A model generated the notes under the pieces. That model was not told the DNA's origin. It was given only the letters and a program-made list of their open reading frames with translations, and made no database searches. The position numbers and the translations under genes were made by a program. Below are positions 55,506-63,339 of a stretch of DNA of 64,000 bases, in pieces (within the stretch, counting starts at the first letter, position 1; the number at the start of each line of letters is the position of its first letter). Source of the stretch: Bradyrhizobium septentrionale. Its GTDB lineage: Bacteria; Pseudomonadota; Alphaproteobacteria; Rhizobiales; Xanthobacteraceae. Where the stretch lies: contig NZ_CP088285.1 of NCBI RefSeq assembly GCF_011516645.4, positions 2,250,501 through 2,314,500 on the forward strand. Direction: 5' to 3'.

Positions 55506-56453
55506 ATGAATTTTCCGAACGGCGCCCCGAAAGTCCCGCCCCGCATCCTCTGCATCGGCCTGCCGGTCCGCGACCTGACCTTCCGCGTCAATGTCCCGGC
55601 GCGCGGCTCCAAGGAGAATGCGACGCATTTCGACGAGATTTGCGGCGGCAATGCGCTGAACGCCGCGATCGGCATCGTCCGGCTGGGCGGCCGCGCCTCG
55701 ATCTGCGGAGCGATGGGCGATTCGCGGGAGACCTCGAGTCGCTACATCTTCGACAAGCTCGGCGAGGAAGGCATCGAGACCAACCATCTCATCCACATGC
55801 CGAACCTGGTGACCCCGATCTCGGCGATCATGATCGACGACACCGGCGAGCGCACTATCGTCACCTTCCGCGATCCCGAGCTCTGGAAGGTCAAGCTGCC
55901 GCCGACCGATCTGCTGCTAGAGGATTGCGCGGCGATCCTGACCGAGAGCCGCTGCGCACCGTTCTGCACCGAGCTGTGCGCCGAGGCCGTCAGGCGCGGC
56001 ATTCCCGTGGTTGTCGACGTCGACCGCGCGATGTCGATGCGGGAAGGGCTGCTCACGGCCTCCTCCCATCTGGTGTTTTCCAGCGAGCCGCTGCAGGAGA
56101 CCGCCGACGTCACCGACGACGGCCAGGCGCTGCACAAGCTCGCCAAGCTCACCCCCTCCTTCCTGGCCGGCACCCGCGGGCCGATGGGCACGATCTGGCT
56201 CAATGAGCAGGGCGAGCTCGAGGAAACCCCCGCCTTCCCGGTCCATACCGTCGACACGCTCGGGGCCGGCGACGTCTTCCACGGGGCGTTCGCGCTGGCC
56301 ATCACCGAGCAGCAGGAGCTGCGGCAGGCGCTGCGCTTCGCCTCGGCCGCCGCAGCGCTGAAATGCACCCGCTTCGGAGGTGCTTATGCCGCACCGCAAC
56401 GTGCTGAAGTTGAAGCGTTTTTGGGTGAGCACGCCGAGGCCCGGCCGGCCTGA
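55506..56453 (+). CDS. PfkB-family sugar kinase
   Basis: 315 residues from MNFPNGAPKVPPRILCIGLP. PfkB signature 1 region: EICGGNALNAAIGIVRLGGR; signature 2: VDTLGAGDVFHGAFALAI with the catalytic Asp and anion hole GAGD. It phosphorylates a sugar or nucleoside; the exact substrate cannot be told (often annotated as sugar kinase near lrp in Bradyrhizobium). The frame is open upstream, but this start fits the family. Confidence 0.9.
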   Translation: MNFPNGAPKVPPRILCIGLPVRDLTFRVNVPARGSKENATHFDEICGGNALNAAIGIVRLGGRASICGAMGDSRETSSRYIFDKLGEEGIETNHLIHMPNLVTPISAIMIDDTGERTIVTFRDPELWKVKLPPTDLLLEDCAAILTESRCAPFCTELCAEAVRRGIPVVVDVDRAMSMREGLLTASSHLVFSSEPLQETADVTDDGQALHKLAKLTPSFLAGTRGPMGTIWLNEQGELEETPAFPVHTVDTLGAGDVFHGAFALAITEQQELRQALRFASAAAALKCTRFGGAYAAPQRAEVEAFLGEHAEARPA

Positions 56454-56529
56454 CCGGCCACGACCCGCTTGATTTGGAAGATTTTTCTCTATATGAGGGA
56501 GATTGAACCTTCATGTGGAACATTCTTCT

Positions 56530-57030
56530 ATGACCGATGTCGCCATTCAGCTTCATGACAACAACCGCCGCCTCGACGCGATCGACCGCAAGATCCTGAC
56601 CGTGCTGCAGGAGGATGCCTCGCTCTCCGTCGCCGAGATCGGCGACCGGGTCGGGCTGTCGTCGACGCCGTGCTGGAAGCGCATCCAGCGGCTGGAGGCC
56701 GACGGCGTCATCCTGCGCCGCGTCGCGCTGGTCGACCAGAACAAGATCGGGCTCGGGATTTCCGTGTTCGTCTCGGTCGAGAGCGCCGACCATTCGGAAG
56801 CCTGGCTGCGCAAATTCGCCGACGCCGTCAGCGCCATGCCCGAGGTGATGGAGTTTTACCGGATGGCCGGCGACGTCGACTACATGCTGCGCGTCGTGGT
56901 CGCGGACATGCAGGCCTATGACGTCTTCTACAAGAAGCTGATCTCGGCCGTGCCGCTGAAGAACGTCACCTCGCGCTTCGCGATGGAGAAGATCAAGTCG
57001 GTGACGGCGCTGCCGGTGCCGGCGGCGTAA
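56530..57030 (+). CDS. Lrp/AsnC family transcriptional regulator
   Basis: 166 residues from MTDVAIQLHDNNRRLDAIDR. The helix-turn-helix is LSVAEIGDRVGLSSTPCWKR with IQRLEADGVI. The ligand/oligomerisation (RAM) domain contains VVADMQAYDVFYKKLIS and PLKNVTSRFAMEKIK. It binds DNA as an octamer-type assembly and responds to an amino acid. No neighbour identifies the target. Confidence 0.93.
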   Translation: MTDVAIQLHDNNRRLDAIDRKILTVLQEDASLSVAEIGDRVGLSSTPCWKRIQRLEADGVILRRVALVDQNKIGLGISVFVSVESADHSEAWLRKFADAVSAMPEVMEFYRMAGDVDYMLRVVVADMQAYDVFYKKLISAVPLKNVTSRFAMEKIKSVTALPVPAA

Positions 57031-57047
57031 GCGCCGCCTCCTGAGCT

Positions 57048-57183
57048 GTCATCGCCCGGCTCGCCGCCTGCCGAGCTGTCATCGCCCGGCTTGGCCGGGC
57101 GATCCAGTACGCCGCGGCCTCTCGGCTCAATCGCTACCGTCTCTGGAATACTGGATCACCCGCTTTCGCGGGTGATGACACCA
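57048..57183. repeat. REP-like palindrome cluster, family B (copy 3)
   Basis: Contains two starts tgtcatcgcccggctcgccg and tgtcatcgcccggcttggcc, then gggcgatccagtacgccgcg, and tactggatcacccgctttcg closing with cgggtgatgaca. It is the reverse-oriented counterpart of 50231-50355. It fills the gap between the lrp gene and the convergent phosphomannomutase gene. Confidence 0.85.
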
Positions 57184-57205
57184 TTCTTCGCCGCAAGCAG
57201 CGCGC

Positions 57206-58705
57206 TCAAATCTTCTGATTGTACTCGCCGACCTCGGGATGCGTGCGCAGCACGGAATCCATCGCCTCGAACATGTCGTGCATGCGCTGCTCGCTGACCG
57301 GGCTTTCCACCACGACCACGAGCTCCGGCTTGTTGGAGGATGCGCGCACCAGGCCCCAGCTGCCGTCCTCGACCGTGACGCGCACACCATTGACGGTGAC
57401 GAGATCGCGGATGCTCTGGCCCGCGACCTTCGCGCCGTTCTGTTGCAGCGTCTCGAAGTGCTTCACCACCGCATCGGCGACGCCGTATTTCGCCTCGTCG
57501 GCGCAATGCGGTGACATGGTCGGCGACGACCAGGTCTTCGGCAGCGCATCCTTGAGGTCGGCCATCGACTTGCCGGGCGCGCGGTCAAGCATCTCGCAGA
57601 TCGCGATCGCCGAAACCAGGCCGTCGTCATAGCCGCGGCCGAACGGCTTGTTGAAGAAGAAGTGGCCGGATTTCTCGAAGCCGGCGAGCGCGCCCAATTC
57701 ATTGGTGCGGCGCTTCATGTAGGAATGGCCGGTCTTCCAGTAGACCGTCTTCGCGCCCTGCTTCTGCAATATCGGGTCCGTCACGAACAGCCCGGTCGAT
57801 TTCACGTCGACGACGAACTGCGCGTTCGGGTTGATCGCCGACATGTCGCGCGCCAGCATGACGCCGACCTTGTCGGCAAAGATCTCCTCGCCGGTGTTGT
57901 CGACCACACCACAGCGGTCGCCGTCGCCATCGAAGCCGAGGCCGACATCGGCCTTGTGCGCCAGCACCGCATCGCGGATCGCGTGCAGCATCTCCATGTC
58001 TTCCGGATTCGGATTGTATTTCGGGAAGGTGTGATCGAGCTCGGTGTCGAGCGGGATCACCTCGCAGCCGATCGCTTCCAGCACCTGCGGCGCGAACGCG
58101 CCCGCGGTGCCGTTGCCGCAGGCCGCCACCACTTTCAGCTTGCGCTTCAGCTTCGGCCGGTTGGTGAGGTCGGCGATGTAGCGCGCCGGATAGTTCTCGT
58201 GAAACTGGTAGGAGCCGCCGGTCTTGTTGTCGAACGCGGCGGTGAGCACGATCTCCTTCAACCGGGTCATCTCGTCGGGGCCGAAGGTGAGCGGGCGGTT
58301 GGCGCCCATCTTGACGCCGGTCCAGCCATTGTCGTTATGCGATGCGGTGACCATCGCGACGCAGGGCACGTCGAGATCGAACTGCGCGAAATACGCCATC
58401 GGCGTCACCGCGAGCCCGATGTCGTGCACCTTGCAGCCGGCCGCCATCAGGCCCGAGATCAGCGCGTATTTGATCGAGGCGGAATAGCCGCGGAAATCGT
58501 GACCGGTGACGATCTCTTGGCGGACGCCGAGCTCCGCGATCAGCGCGCCGAGCCCCATGCCCAGCGCCTGCACGCCCATCAGATTGATCTCCTTGTTGAA
58601 CAGCCAGCGCGCGTCGTATTCGCGAAACCCGGTCGGCTTCACCATCGGCTCGGATTCGAAAGCATAGGTGTTTGGAACCAGCGCGGGTTTCGGCTTGGGA
58701 AACAT
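57206..58705 (-). CDS. Phosphomannomutase/phosphoglucomutase
   Basis: 499 residues from MFPKPKPALVPNTYAFESEP. Active-site phosphoserine loop MVTASHNDNGWTGVKMG, metal loop GFDGDGDRCG, sugar-binding FEKSGHFFF, and a C-terminal phosphate-binding domain with VRASSNKPELVVVVESP are all present. It interconverts hexose 1- and 6-phosphates for surface polysaccharide synthesis (AlgC/ManB/Pgm group). It stands alone in its transcription unit, convergent with lrp. Confidence 0.93.
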   Translation of the reverse strand: MFPKPKPALVPNTYAFESEPMVKPTGFREYDARWLFNKEINLMGVQALGMGLGALIAELGVRQEIVTGHDFRGYSASIKYALISGLMAAGCKVHDIGLAVTPMAYFAQFDLDVPCVAMVTASHNDNGWTGVKMGANRPLTFGPDEMTRLKEIVLTAAFDNKTGGSYQFHENYPARYIADLTNRPKLKRKLKVVAACGNGTAGAFAPQVLEAIGCEVIPLDTELDHTFPKYNPNPEDMEMLHAIRDAVLAHKADVGLGFDGDGDRCGVVDNTGEEIFADKVGVMLARDMSAINPNAQFVVDVKSTGLFVTDPILQKQGAKTVYWKTGHSYMKRRTNELGALAGFEKSGHFFFNKPFGRGYDDGLVSAIAICEMLDRAPGKSMADLKDALPKTWSSPTMSPHCADEAKYGVADAVVKHFETLQQNGAKVAGQSIRDLVTVNGVRVTVEDGSWGLVRASSNKPELVVVVESPVSEQRMHDMFEAMDSVLRTHPEVGEYNQKI

Positions 58706-59020
58706 CAGGAATGGCCTCGTGGGAATGCGGAGGAACAATGCCGCTGGCTTTAGCGAATGCATCGCCGCAGCGGAAGGCAGGATTGACGGCTTGTGGCTAA
58801 TAATTACGGCAGATTTGGCGTCGGTGAAACACTGTCGTCATCCACCCATCCTTGCACGGCGGCGCAATACGCCACGCTGTTGCGCCCTACGAGCTGCTTG
58901 ACCGCTAATCGCTCCGACCCAGCATGGTTTCTGCAGGGGTGGCGCCAGGCATGGACAGGCATTGCCGTGCGGTTGTTATTTCAGCCGCTCCCGGCGCTCT
59001 GCAATCTGCGCGTCGAATAA
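58706..59020. other. Gene-free stretch at the left edge of the low-G+C island
   Basis: No gene is supported in 58706-59020 on either strand. It contains the promoter side of the phosphomannomutase gene. Composition begins to fall from about 58,780 onward. Confidence 0.5.
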
Positions 59021-59050
59021 TTGACACGTCGGGCAACTCACCGATATATT
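59021..59050 (+). promoter_or_regulatory. Strong sigma-70-like promoter
   Basis: TTGACA (59021-59026), then an 18-base spacer and TATATT (59045-59050); the overlapping ATATAT gives a 17-base spacer. It is the most consensus-like promoter I noticed in the window. It drives transcription toward the hairpin at 59069-59103. Confidence 0.6.
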
Positions 59051-59055
59051 TTCAT

Positions 59056-59103
59056 CGTCGCAACAATTAAGCCCGCACCGGAAAATCCCGCTGCGGGCTT
59101 TTT
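59056..59103 (+). ncRNA. Candidate short regulatory RNA (promoter directly followed by terminator)
   Basis: A transcript started at about 59056 would run only some 48 bases before the terminator hairpin at 59069-59103. No open frame fits in it. It may be a small RNA or the truncated leader of the downstream gene at 59384 (attenuation). The evidence is only the adjacent promoter and terminator. Confidence 0.35.
59069..59103 (+). terminator. Intrinsic terminator hairpin
   Basis: AAGCCCGCA (59069-59077) pairs perfectly with TGCGGGCTT (59092-59100), with a 14-base loop and TTTTT ending the stem (59099-59103). On the minus strand no U-run follows, so it acts on plus-strand transcripts. Confidence 0.75.
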
Positions 59104-59383
59104 GAATCAGACAGGACGCTGTCGGCCAATACACTGCCGAGCGCGCCGAAATTGGCCACCGCAACGAACCGAACTGGCTGACAGCCAGGGCCGACCCCGC
59201 CGATAGACGGGCGCCCGGCGAAGACGATGGGCAAGCCGAACCGGAAGCGACACTTCCGCGCCCTCGCGCAAGCTATCCTTCAAGCACTCGCCTTCAACAC
59301 ATAACGCCAACCCAACCCTCTCCGCGAGGTGCGGTCACGCACGGGCTCACCCGAAGGTGTCCGCAATACTGTAGGTGATGATC

Positions 59384-59950
59384 ATGCCTGATTACTCTCT
59401 GGTGCCGGTGGACCATCAGCCGGACTTCGATGACTACTCGCTCGTTCCCGTTGACCACGATCCGTTCGCCGCGGATGGCGTCATTCAACAGGCGCAGATT
59501 CAACAAGATCAAGCGCAGCCGCAAGGCCCGGCGCAGCAACAGCCCCCAGCGGGAGCCGGTCCGACTTTGGATCAAGGCGCCGCCAAAACCGCTCCGTTTA
59601 GCGGCCACGCCAATCCGACGCCAACAGACGCTCTTCCATCACACGGTCGCGCAATTCCCTTGCTTGAGAATGGTAAAGTCGACAGCTACTTTTACGCAAG
59701 AAACTCGACTGGCACTCCGCCAGAAGGCCCTCAGGTTACTACTGCGAACCGTAATCTCACAATCACTGCCACTGACAGCGCCAAACCCACGAATTTCGGT
59801 GGGGTTTATGGACACACGCTAACGTTCTCAGAACCCGGTAGCAATAATTTGAGAACAATCACCGCTGCCGATCCAACTGGCTTGTTGGTAGCGACCCCGG
59901 TAGAAGATAATCCAAACCTCCTGAGTGTCAGAGAGTACAAGGGCTACTGA
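59384..59950 (+). CDS. Hypothetical protein with duplicated YSLVPVDH motif
   Basis: 188 residues from MPDYSLVPVDHQPDF (AGGTGAT upstream; a GTG at 59375 and an ATG at 59378 are alternatives). DYSLVPVDH occurs twice, 14 residues apart, then comes a Gln/Pro/Ala-rich segment and a C-terminal part with PLLENGKVDSYFYARN, ITATDSAKPTNFGGVYGHTL and TGLLVATPVEDNPNL. I associate the motif with accessory, toxin- or prophage-like proteins of Bradyrhizobium, from memory. No signal peptide or membrane span. Codon use is less GC-biased than in the core genes. Function unknown. Confidence 0.6.
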   Translation: MPDYSLVPVDHQPDFDDYSLVPVDHDPFAADGVIQQAQIQQDQAQPQGPAQQQPPAGAGPTLDQGAAKTAPFSGHANPTPTDALPSHGRAIPLLENGKVDSYFYARNSTGTPPEGPQVTTANRNLTITATDSAKPTNFGGVYGHTLTFSEPGSNNLRTITAADPTGLLVATPVEDNPNLLSVREYKGY

Positions 59951-59985
59951 ATAACCGCCGGCCGAGCGGGCACATTCCCGATGTA

Positions 59986-60117
59986 TTGTCGATGGCTGCC
60001 GAACACATGCAGACCAATGCCAATTGGCAAAATGTGAGTTGGCGAAACGGGACCAAGGGCCGGCTAGAAGCTCGCTTCGCCGAGGTTCGCGCACCACAGC
60101 GGAAGACATGGAGAGGT
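59986..60117 (+). pseudogene. Transposase remnant (IS701-like)
   Basis: An in-frame stretch encodes ANWQNVSWRNGTKGRLEARF and AEVRAPQRKTWRGL. This resembles the W-R-x-G-T...L-x-x-R-F-A-x-V-R segment of IS701-type DDE transposases. No catalytic region or start is present, so it is only a scrap. The base text cagcggaagacatggagagg near its end recurs in altered form at 61557-61579. Confidence 0.45.
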
Positions 60118-60120
60118 CTT

Positions 60121-60513
60121 ATGAAGCTTCTGAAGACCGGGATACTCGTACTTTCGCTAACCGTGACGGCGACCGTTGGGCTCGCTGCGGATGATGAAAT
60201 TTTCGCTGAATTTGCGACTGTGGAGACTGGGGTAAACCATTATGCTGTCGAACGCCTCGACCACAAGAACCAGAAGCTTCATCATTGCACCGCAGTCTTC
60301 AACGCCGAGACTAAGCAATTGACCGGTCAATGCACCGAGAGGCCCGGCTTTCCTGAGAAACCAACCGGCAAAGGACCTAACGTACAGGGAGGGATTTCAA
60401 ACATTTTTGGCGGATTGCCAGTGTTAGGCGCTTGGAAAATCGATCAGACCACCGGGAAAACTGAGTTCTGTATTTCAGACTTCGCTCAGTGCGTGGGGGT
60501 AACTCCGCAATAG
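60121..60513 (+). CDS. Hypothetical exported protein
   Basis: 130 residues from MKLLKTGILVLSLTVTATVG with GGAGAGG 5-11 bases upstream and a signal peptide cleaved near LAADDE. The mature part has KNQKLHHCTAVFNAETKQLT, GQCTERPGFPE and FCISDFAQCVGVTPQ, with four Cys that could form two disulphides. The family is not recognised. It lies in the low-G+C island next to a DUF6881-like gene. Confidence 0.65.
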   Translation: MKLLKTGILVLSLTVTATVGLAADDEIFAEFATVETGVNHYAVERLDHKNQKLHHCTAVFNAETKQLTGQCTERPGFPEKPTGKGPNVQGGISNIFGGLPVLGAWKIDQTTGKTEFCISDFAQCVGVTPQ

Positions 60514-60582
60514 ACATTTACCAAAATTGCCGAGCTGGCCCAGTCCAAGCCGCAAGGCCCGCCGCAGCAAGGTATCCGACCA

Positions 60583-60849
60583 ATGACCTATCTCAAGGTG
60601 AAGTGGATTCACGCGTTATGCCACCGACCCGTGCTTATCTACAGTGAGTTGGATGACGAACATTGGGAGCTCCGTAAGGTCGAAATCCTTCCCGACGGAA
60701 GGATCGGGTATGCCAACGCGCTGACTTACACTCAGCAGGTTCCAGATTACAGCGCATGGGTTGGATCTTGGTATGGGTACAGAAAGTATTGGCATGACGG
60801 CAAGCCAACGGGGTCGAGAATGCCTGATTGGAATCGATACAAATATTGA
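60583..60849 (+). CDS. DUF6881-like protein (immunity-type), probably a rearranged fragment
   Basis: 88 residues. YLKVKWIHALCHRPVLIYSE and LDDEHWELRKVEILPDGRIG match the opening of DUF6881 proteins, which are found in polymorphic toxin loci and are thought to be immunity proteins. The rest (QQVPDYSAWVGSWYGYRKYW) differs from the usual family end. Upstream in-frame codons encode TKIAELAQSKPQGPPQQG, similar to QAQPQGPAQQQ of the gene at 59384, which suggests that pieces of larger genes have been shuffled. No toxin gene is visible. Confidence 0.55.
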   Translation: MTYLKVKWIHALCHRPVLIYSELDDEHWELRKVEILPDGRIGYANALTYTQQVPDYSAWVGSWYGYRKYWHDGKPTGSRMPDWNRYKY

Positions 60850-60852
60850 GTC

Positions 60853-61343
60853 ATGTCGATGAAAATGTTCGCGCTCGCGGGAGCCTTATGCCTTCTGCTC
60901 TCCAGTTCAACGGTATGCAAAGCAAACTCCGGCCCCTGGTGTAAGCCGGATGTCGTGACTTTGACTTTCAAAAATCAACAAGGTGGGGATCTTGCGAGGA
61001 TCGAACTTCGCACCCGCAAGGCAGCTTGCGACCGAAACCCGGAAAAAAAGGGTTTGGGGTAGGCTTGGAACGGTCGATGCGCATTGAACACAATGGGCAA
61101 TGGACTGATGTGCCGAAAGAGTGTCTATCAGTTTTTGCTTTTGGCGTAGATGAGGTGTCGCTATCGGGTGACGATGCCGGCCTAGGCATAGCTATTATTG
61201 GGAAACCGACGGAGAGAGACGAGAGTTTGAAAGTCACGATATTCAAACACAGCGACGAAGTCTCTTGCTTTCAGGTCGTGCGCTGCCCGAATGTCGACGA
61301 TCCGCCCGGCGAAATTAGAGAGTGCAGTAGGGATTTACAGTGA
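60853..61343 (+). pseudogene. Exported protein split by a frameshift at an A7 run
   Basis: The first frame from 60853 gives a signal peptide (MSMKMFALAGALCLLLSSST, cleaved near CKANS) and a start of the mature protein (WCKPDVVTLTFKNQQGGDLA) before a stop at 61062. The adjoining frame continues with LERSMRIEHNGQWTDVPKEC and SCFQVVRCPNVDDPPGEIRE to 61343. The change of frame falls at GGAAAAAAAGGG (about 61039-61050). It may be a mutation, a sequencing error or a slippery site. Restored size is about 163 residues. The domain is not recognised. Confidence 0.6.
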
Positions 61344-61593
61344 GTATGCCGGGAGACCGGCCCGACACTCTGCGAAAGCGCCTCAGGTCTGATGTTGCCC
61401 GCGCCGTCGCGAAGATCGACTCGATTACCCTCTCATTCCCAAAATGTGCAGCGCCCTGAATTCCCTCGAGGCTACTTGTATGTCCGCCTTCCTCAGTTTC
61501 GGTGGAATTTTCTGCCGTTCTGAGGAGACGATCCGCATCACGGAGGAAGACATCCAGCGGAAGACTTGGATAGGGCTTTGATGCCAATCGGCC
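61344..61593. other. Gene-free stretch at the right edge of the island
   Basis: I see no supported gene. The bases cagcggaagacttggatagg (near 61558) resemble cagcggaagacatggagagg (near 60097), suggesting a short duplicated or rearranged segment. Confidence 0.4.
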
Positions 61594-62106
61594 TTACTGC
61601 TCCAGCAACAACTTGCCGTTGGCGTATTCGAAGCGCTTCAGCTTCGACAGGAAGGACAGGCCGAGCAGGTTTTCGGACAGCGACTCGTCCGGCAGCACCA
61701 GGGCGTCGACGTCGCGCACGGTGAGGCCGCCGAGCTCGATCATGGCGATGCGGGCACGCGCGGCCTTGATGGTGCCGTTGGCGGTAGTGACGCGCGAGGT
61801 GTAATCGCCCGGCACCGGGCGCAGGCCGAAGCGCGCGGCAGAGCTCTCGTTCAGGGCAACCACCGAGGCGCCGGTGTCGACCATGAAGTTGATGCGCTGG
61901 CCGTCGATGCGGCCGTCGGTTGCGAAATGGCCGCGGGGGTCGGGTGAAATGCTCAGCGTGCGGGCGCTGGCCTGCGCCACCGTGACGGCGGGGGCGATGG
62001 TCTGCTTGGCCGTGGTTGCGGCGGCGGGCGCCATCTTGCTGGCCATCTGGGCCATGAAGGTGCCCAGCCCGATCAGGATGGCCGCGAAAATCATCAGGTT
62101 ACGCAT
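61594..62106 (-). CDS. Retropepsin-like aspartyl protease (TIGR02281 type)
   Basis: 170 residues from MRNLMIFAAILIGLGTFMAQ, a signal anchor. The protease fold includes RGHFATDGRIDGQRINFMVD with the catalytic Asp in MVDTGASVVAL, then TTANGTIKAARARIAMIELG and LLGLSFLSKLKRFEYANGKL. This is the single-domain, membrane-anchored clan AA family common in alphaproteobacteria. Substrates are unknown. The open frame extends upstream, but this start gives the normal anchor. Confidence 0.9.
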   Translation of the reverse strand: MRNLMIFAAILIGLGTFMAQMASKMAPAAATTAKQTIAPAVTVAQASARTLSISPDPRGHFATDGRIDGQRINFMVDTGASVVALNESSAARFGLRPVPGDYTSRVTTANGTIKAARARIAMIELGGLTVRDVDALVLPDESLSENLLGLSFLSKLKRFEYANGKLLLEQ

Positions 62107-62227
62107 GACACCATACTCGGAAAACCGAACACGCAATTTCACCACGCCGCACGCCCCGCCGCGAGCAAGCGCGGCAGCGCGAGGCTGCCATTTTGGCGAA
62201 AAGGATGAGCGAAGAGTTAATGCCAGC

Positions 62228-62268
62228 CCGTGAGAGGCGGCCAAACGCCATCGGCCGCCTCTCACGGA
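62228..62268 (-). terminator. Hairpin downstream of the NCS1 permease gene
   Basis: CCGTGAGAGGCGGCC and GGCCGCCTCTCACGG form a long perfect stem around an about ten-base loop. It is about 30 bases after the permease stop. No U-run follows on the minus strand, so it may protect or end the transcript with help from Rho. Confidence 0.45.
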
Positions 62269-62296
62269 AGGATTTTGCCGGCTTTCAGGCCGACTT

Positions 62297-63339
62297 TCAG
62301 GCCGTCTTGGCAACCGGGCTCGGCATCGCAACGCGCAGCGCGTAATAGACCGCGCCCGCGATTCCGACCCCGAAGAACCAGCCATAGACCGCCCACCACG
62401 CCGGCAGGATCGAGGTGAAGTTCGGCAGCACCGACGAGAACAGGGCGCCGATGGCGGCTGCGATCAGCGCGCTGACGTTCCAGCCGTTCTGAAAGCGATA
62501 TTCGCCGTTCTCCTGATACAGCGCCGGCACGTTCACGCGACCTTTGGCGATCAGATAATAGTCAACCATCATGATGCCGAAGATCGGTCCCATCGTCGCG
62601 CCGATCAGTCCGACGAACGAGGCGGCGTTGCCCTCCCAGGGCGCGAACGGATACAGCGCCAGCGCGATCAGCGCCGCGATGTAGCCGCCCTTCTTGAAGT
62701 CGATATGCCGCGGGAACACGTTGGAGAAATCGAACGCCGGCGAGACGAAATTGGCGACGACGTTGATGCCGAGCGTGGCCACCGCAAAGGTGACCGCCGC
62801 GAGCAGCGCCAGGAACCAGCTGTCGAACTTCGCCGAGATCTGGTCAGGATGCAGCAGCACCTCGTGATAGACGTTGAACGCCGCGATCGTGGTGACGCCG
62901 GCGACCAGCGAGAACAGGATCAGATTGACCGGCAGCCCCCAGATATTGCCCTTGCGCAGCGCATGCACGTCCGGCGCATAGCGCGAGAAGTCGCAGAAGT
63001 TGAGATAGAGCGCGGCGAAATAGGTGATCCAGGTCGCGGCGACGGCGCACAGCGCCGGGAACGAGCCGGGCACGCCAGGCACGCCGGCTTCCTTGGTTTT
63101 CTCCAGCAGCACATCCTGCGGGATCGGGGCCGTCAGCGAGATGCCGCCGGCCGCGATGCAGAGATAGACCGCGAGGATCAGCATCATCAGCCACACCGCC
63201 GGCCCTGCCCAGTCCTGGAAGCGGCGCACCGTTTCCATGCCGCGCTGGATGATCAGGAGCTGCAGCGCCCAGATCACGACGAAGCAGATCACCTCGAGCG
63301 TGGAATGGCCGAGCATGTGGCTGGACTGGTGGTGTTCAA
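62297..63339 (-). pseudogene. NCS1-family nucleobase permease, 5' end removed by an insertion
   Basis: About 347 C-terminal residues of an NCS1 (cytosine/uracil/allantoin) transporter: IIQRGMETVRRFQDWAGPAV, CDFSRYAPDVHALRKGNIWG, ATLGINVVANFVSPAFDFSN and GIMMVDYYLIAKGRVNVPAL. About eight spans remain. The first 150 or so residues, including the GGQ-type substrate motifs of the early spans, are missing; the frame runs straight into the ends of an IS481-like element. The missing 5' part probably lies beyond the element, outside the window. Confidence 0.88.

Noticed and set aside
59384..61343. Island as a prophage
   Set aside because: No integrase, capsid, portal or lysis genes are visible. The evidence supports only an accessory, rearranged segment.
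61315..61587. 90-codon minus-strand frame
   Set aside because: Overlaps the end of the frameshifted exported protein, has no domain or ribosome site, and lies in a scrap region.
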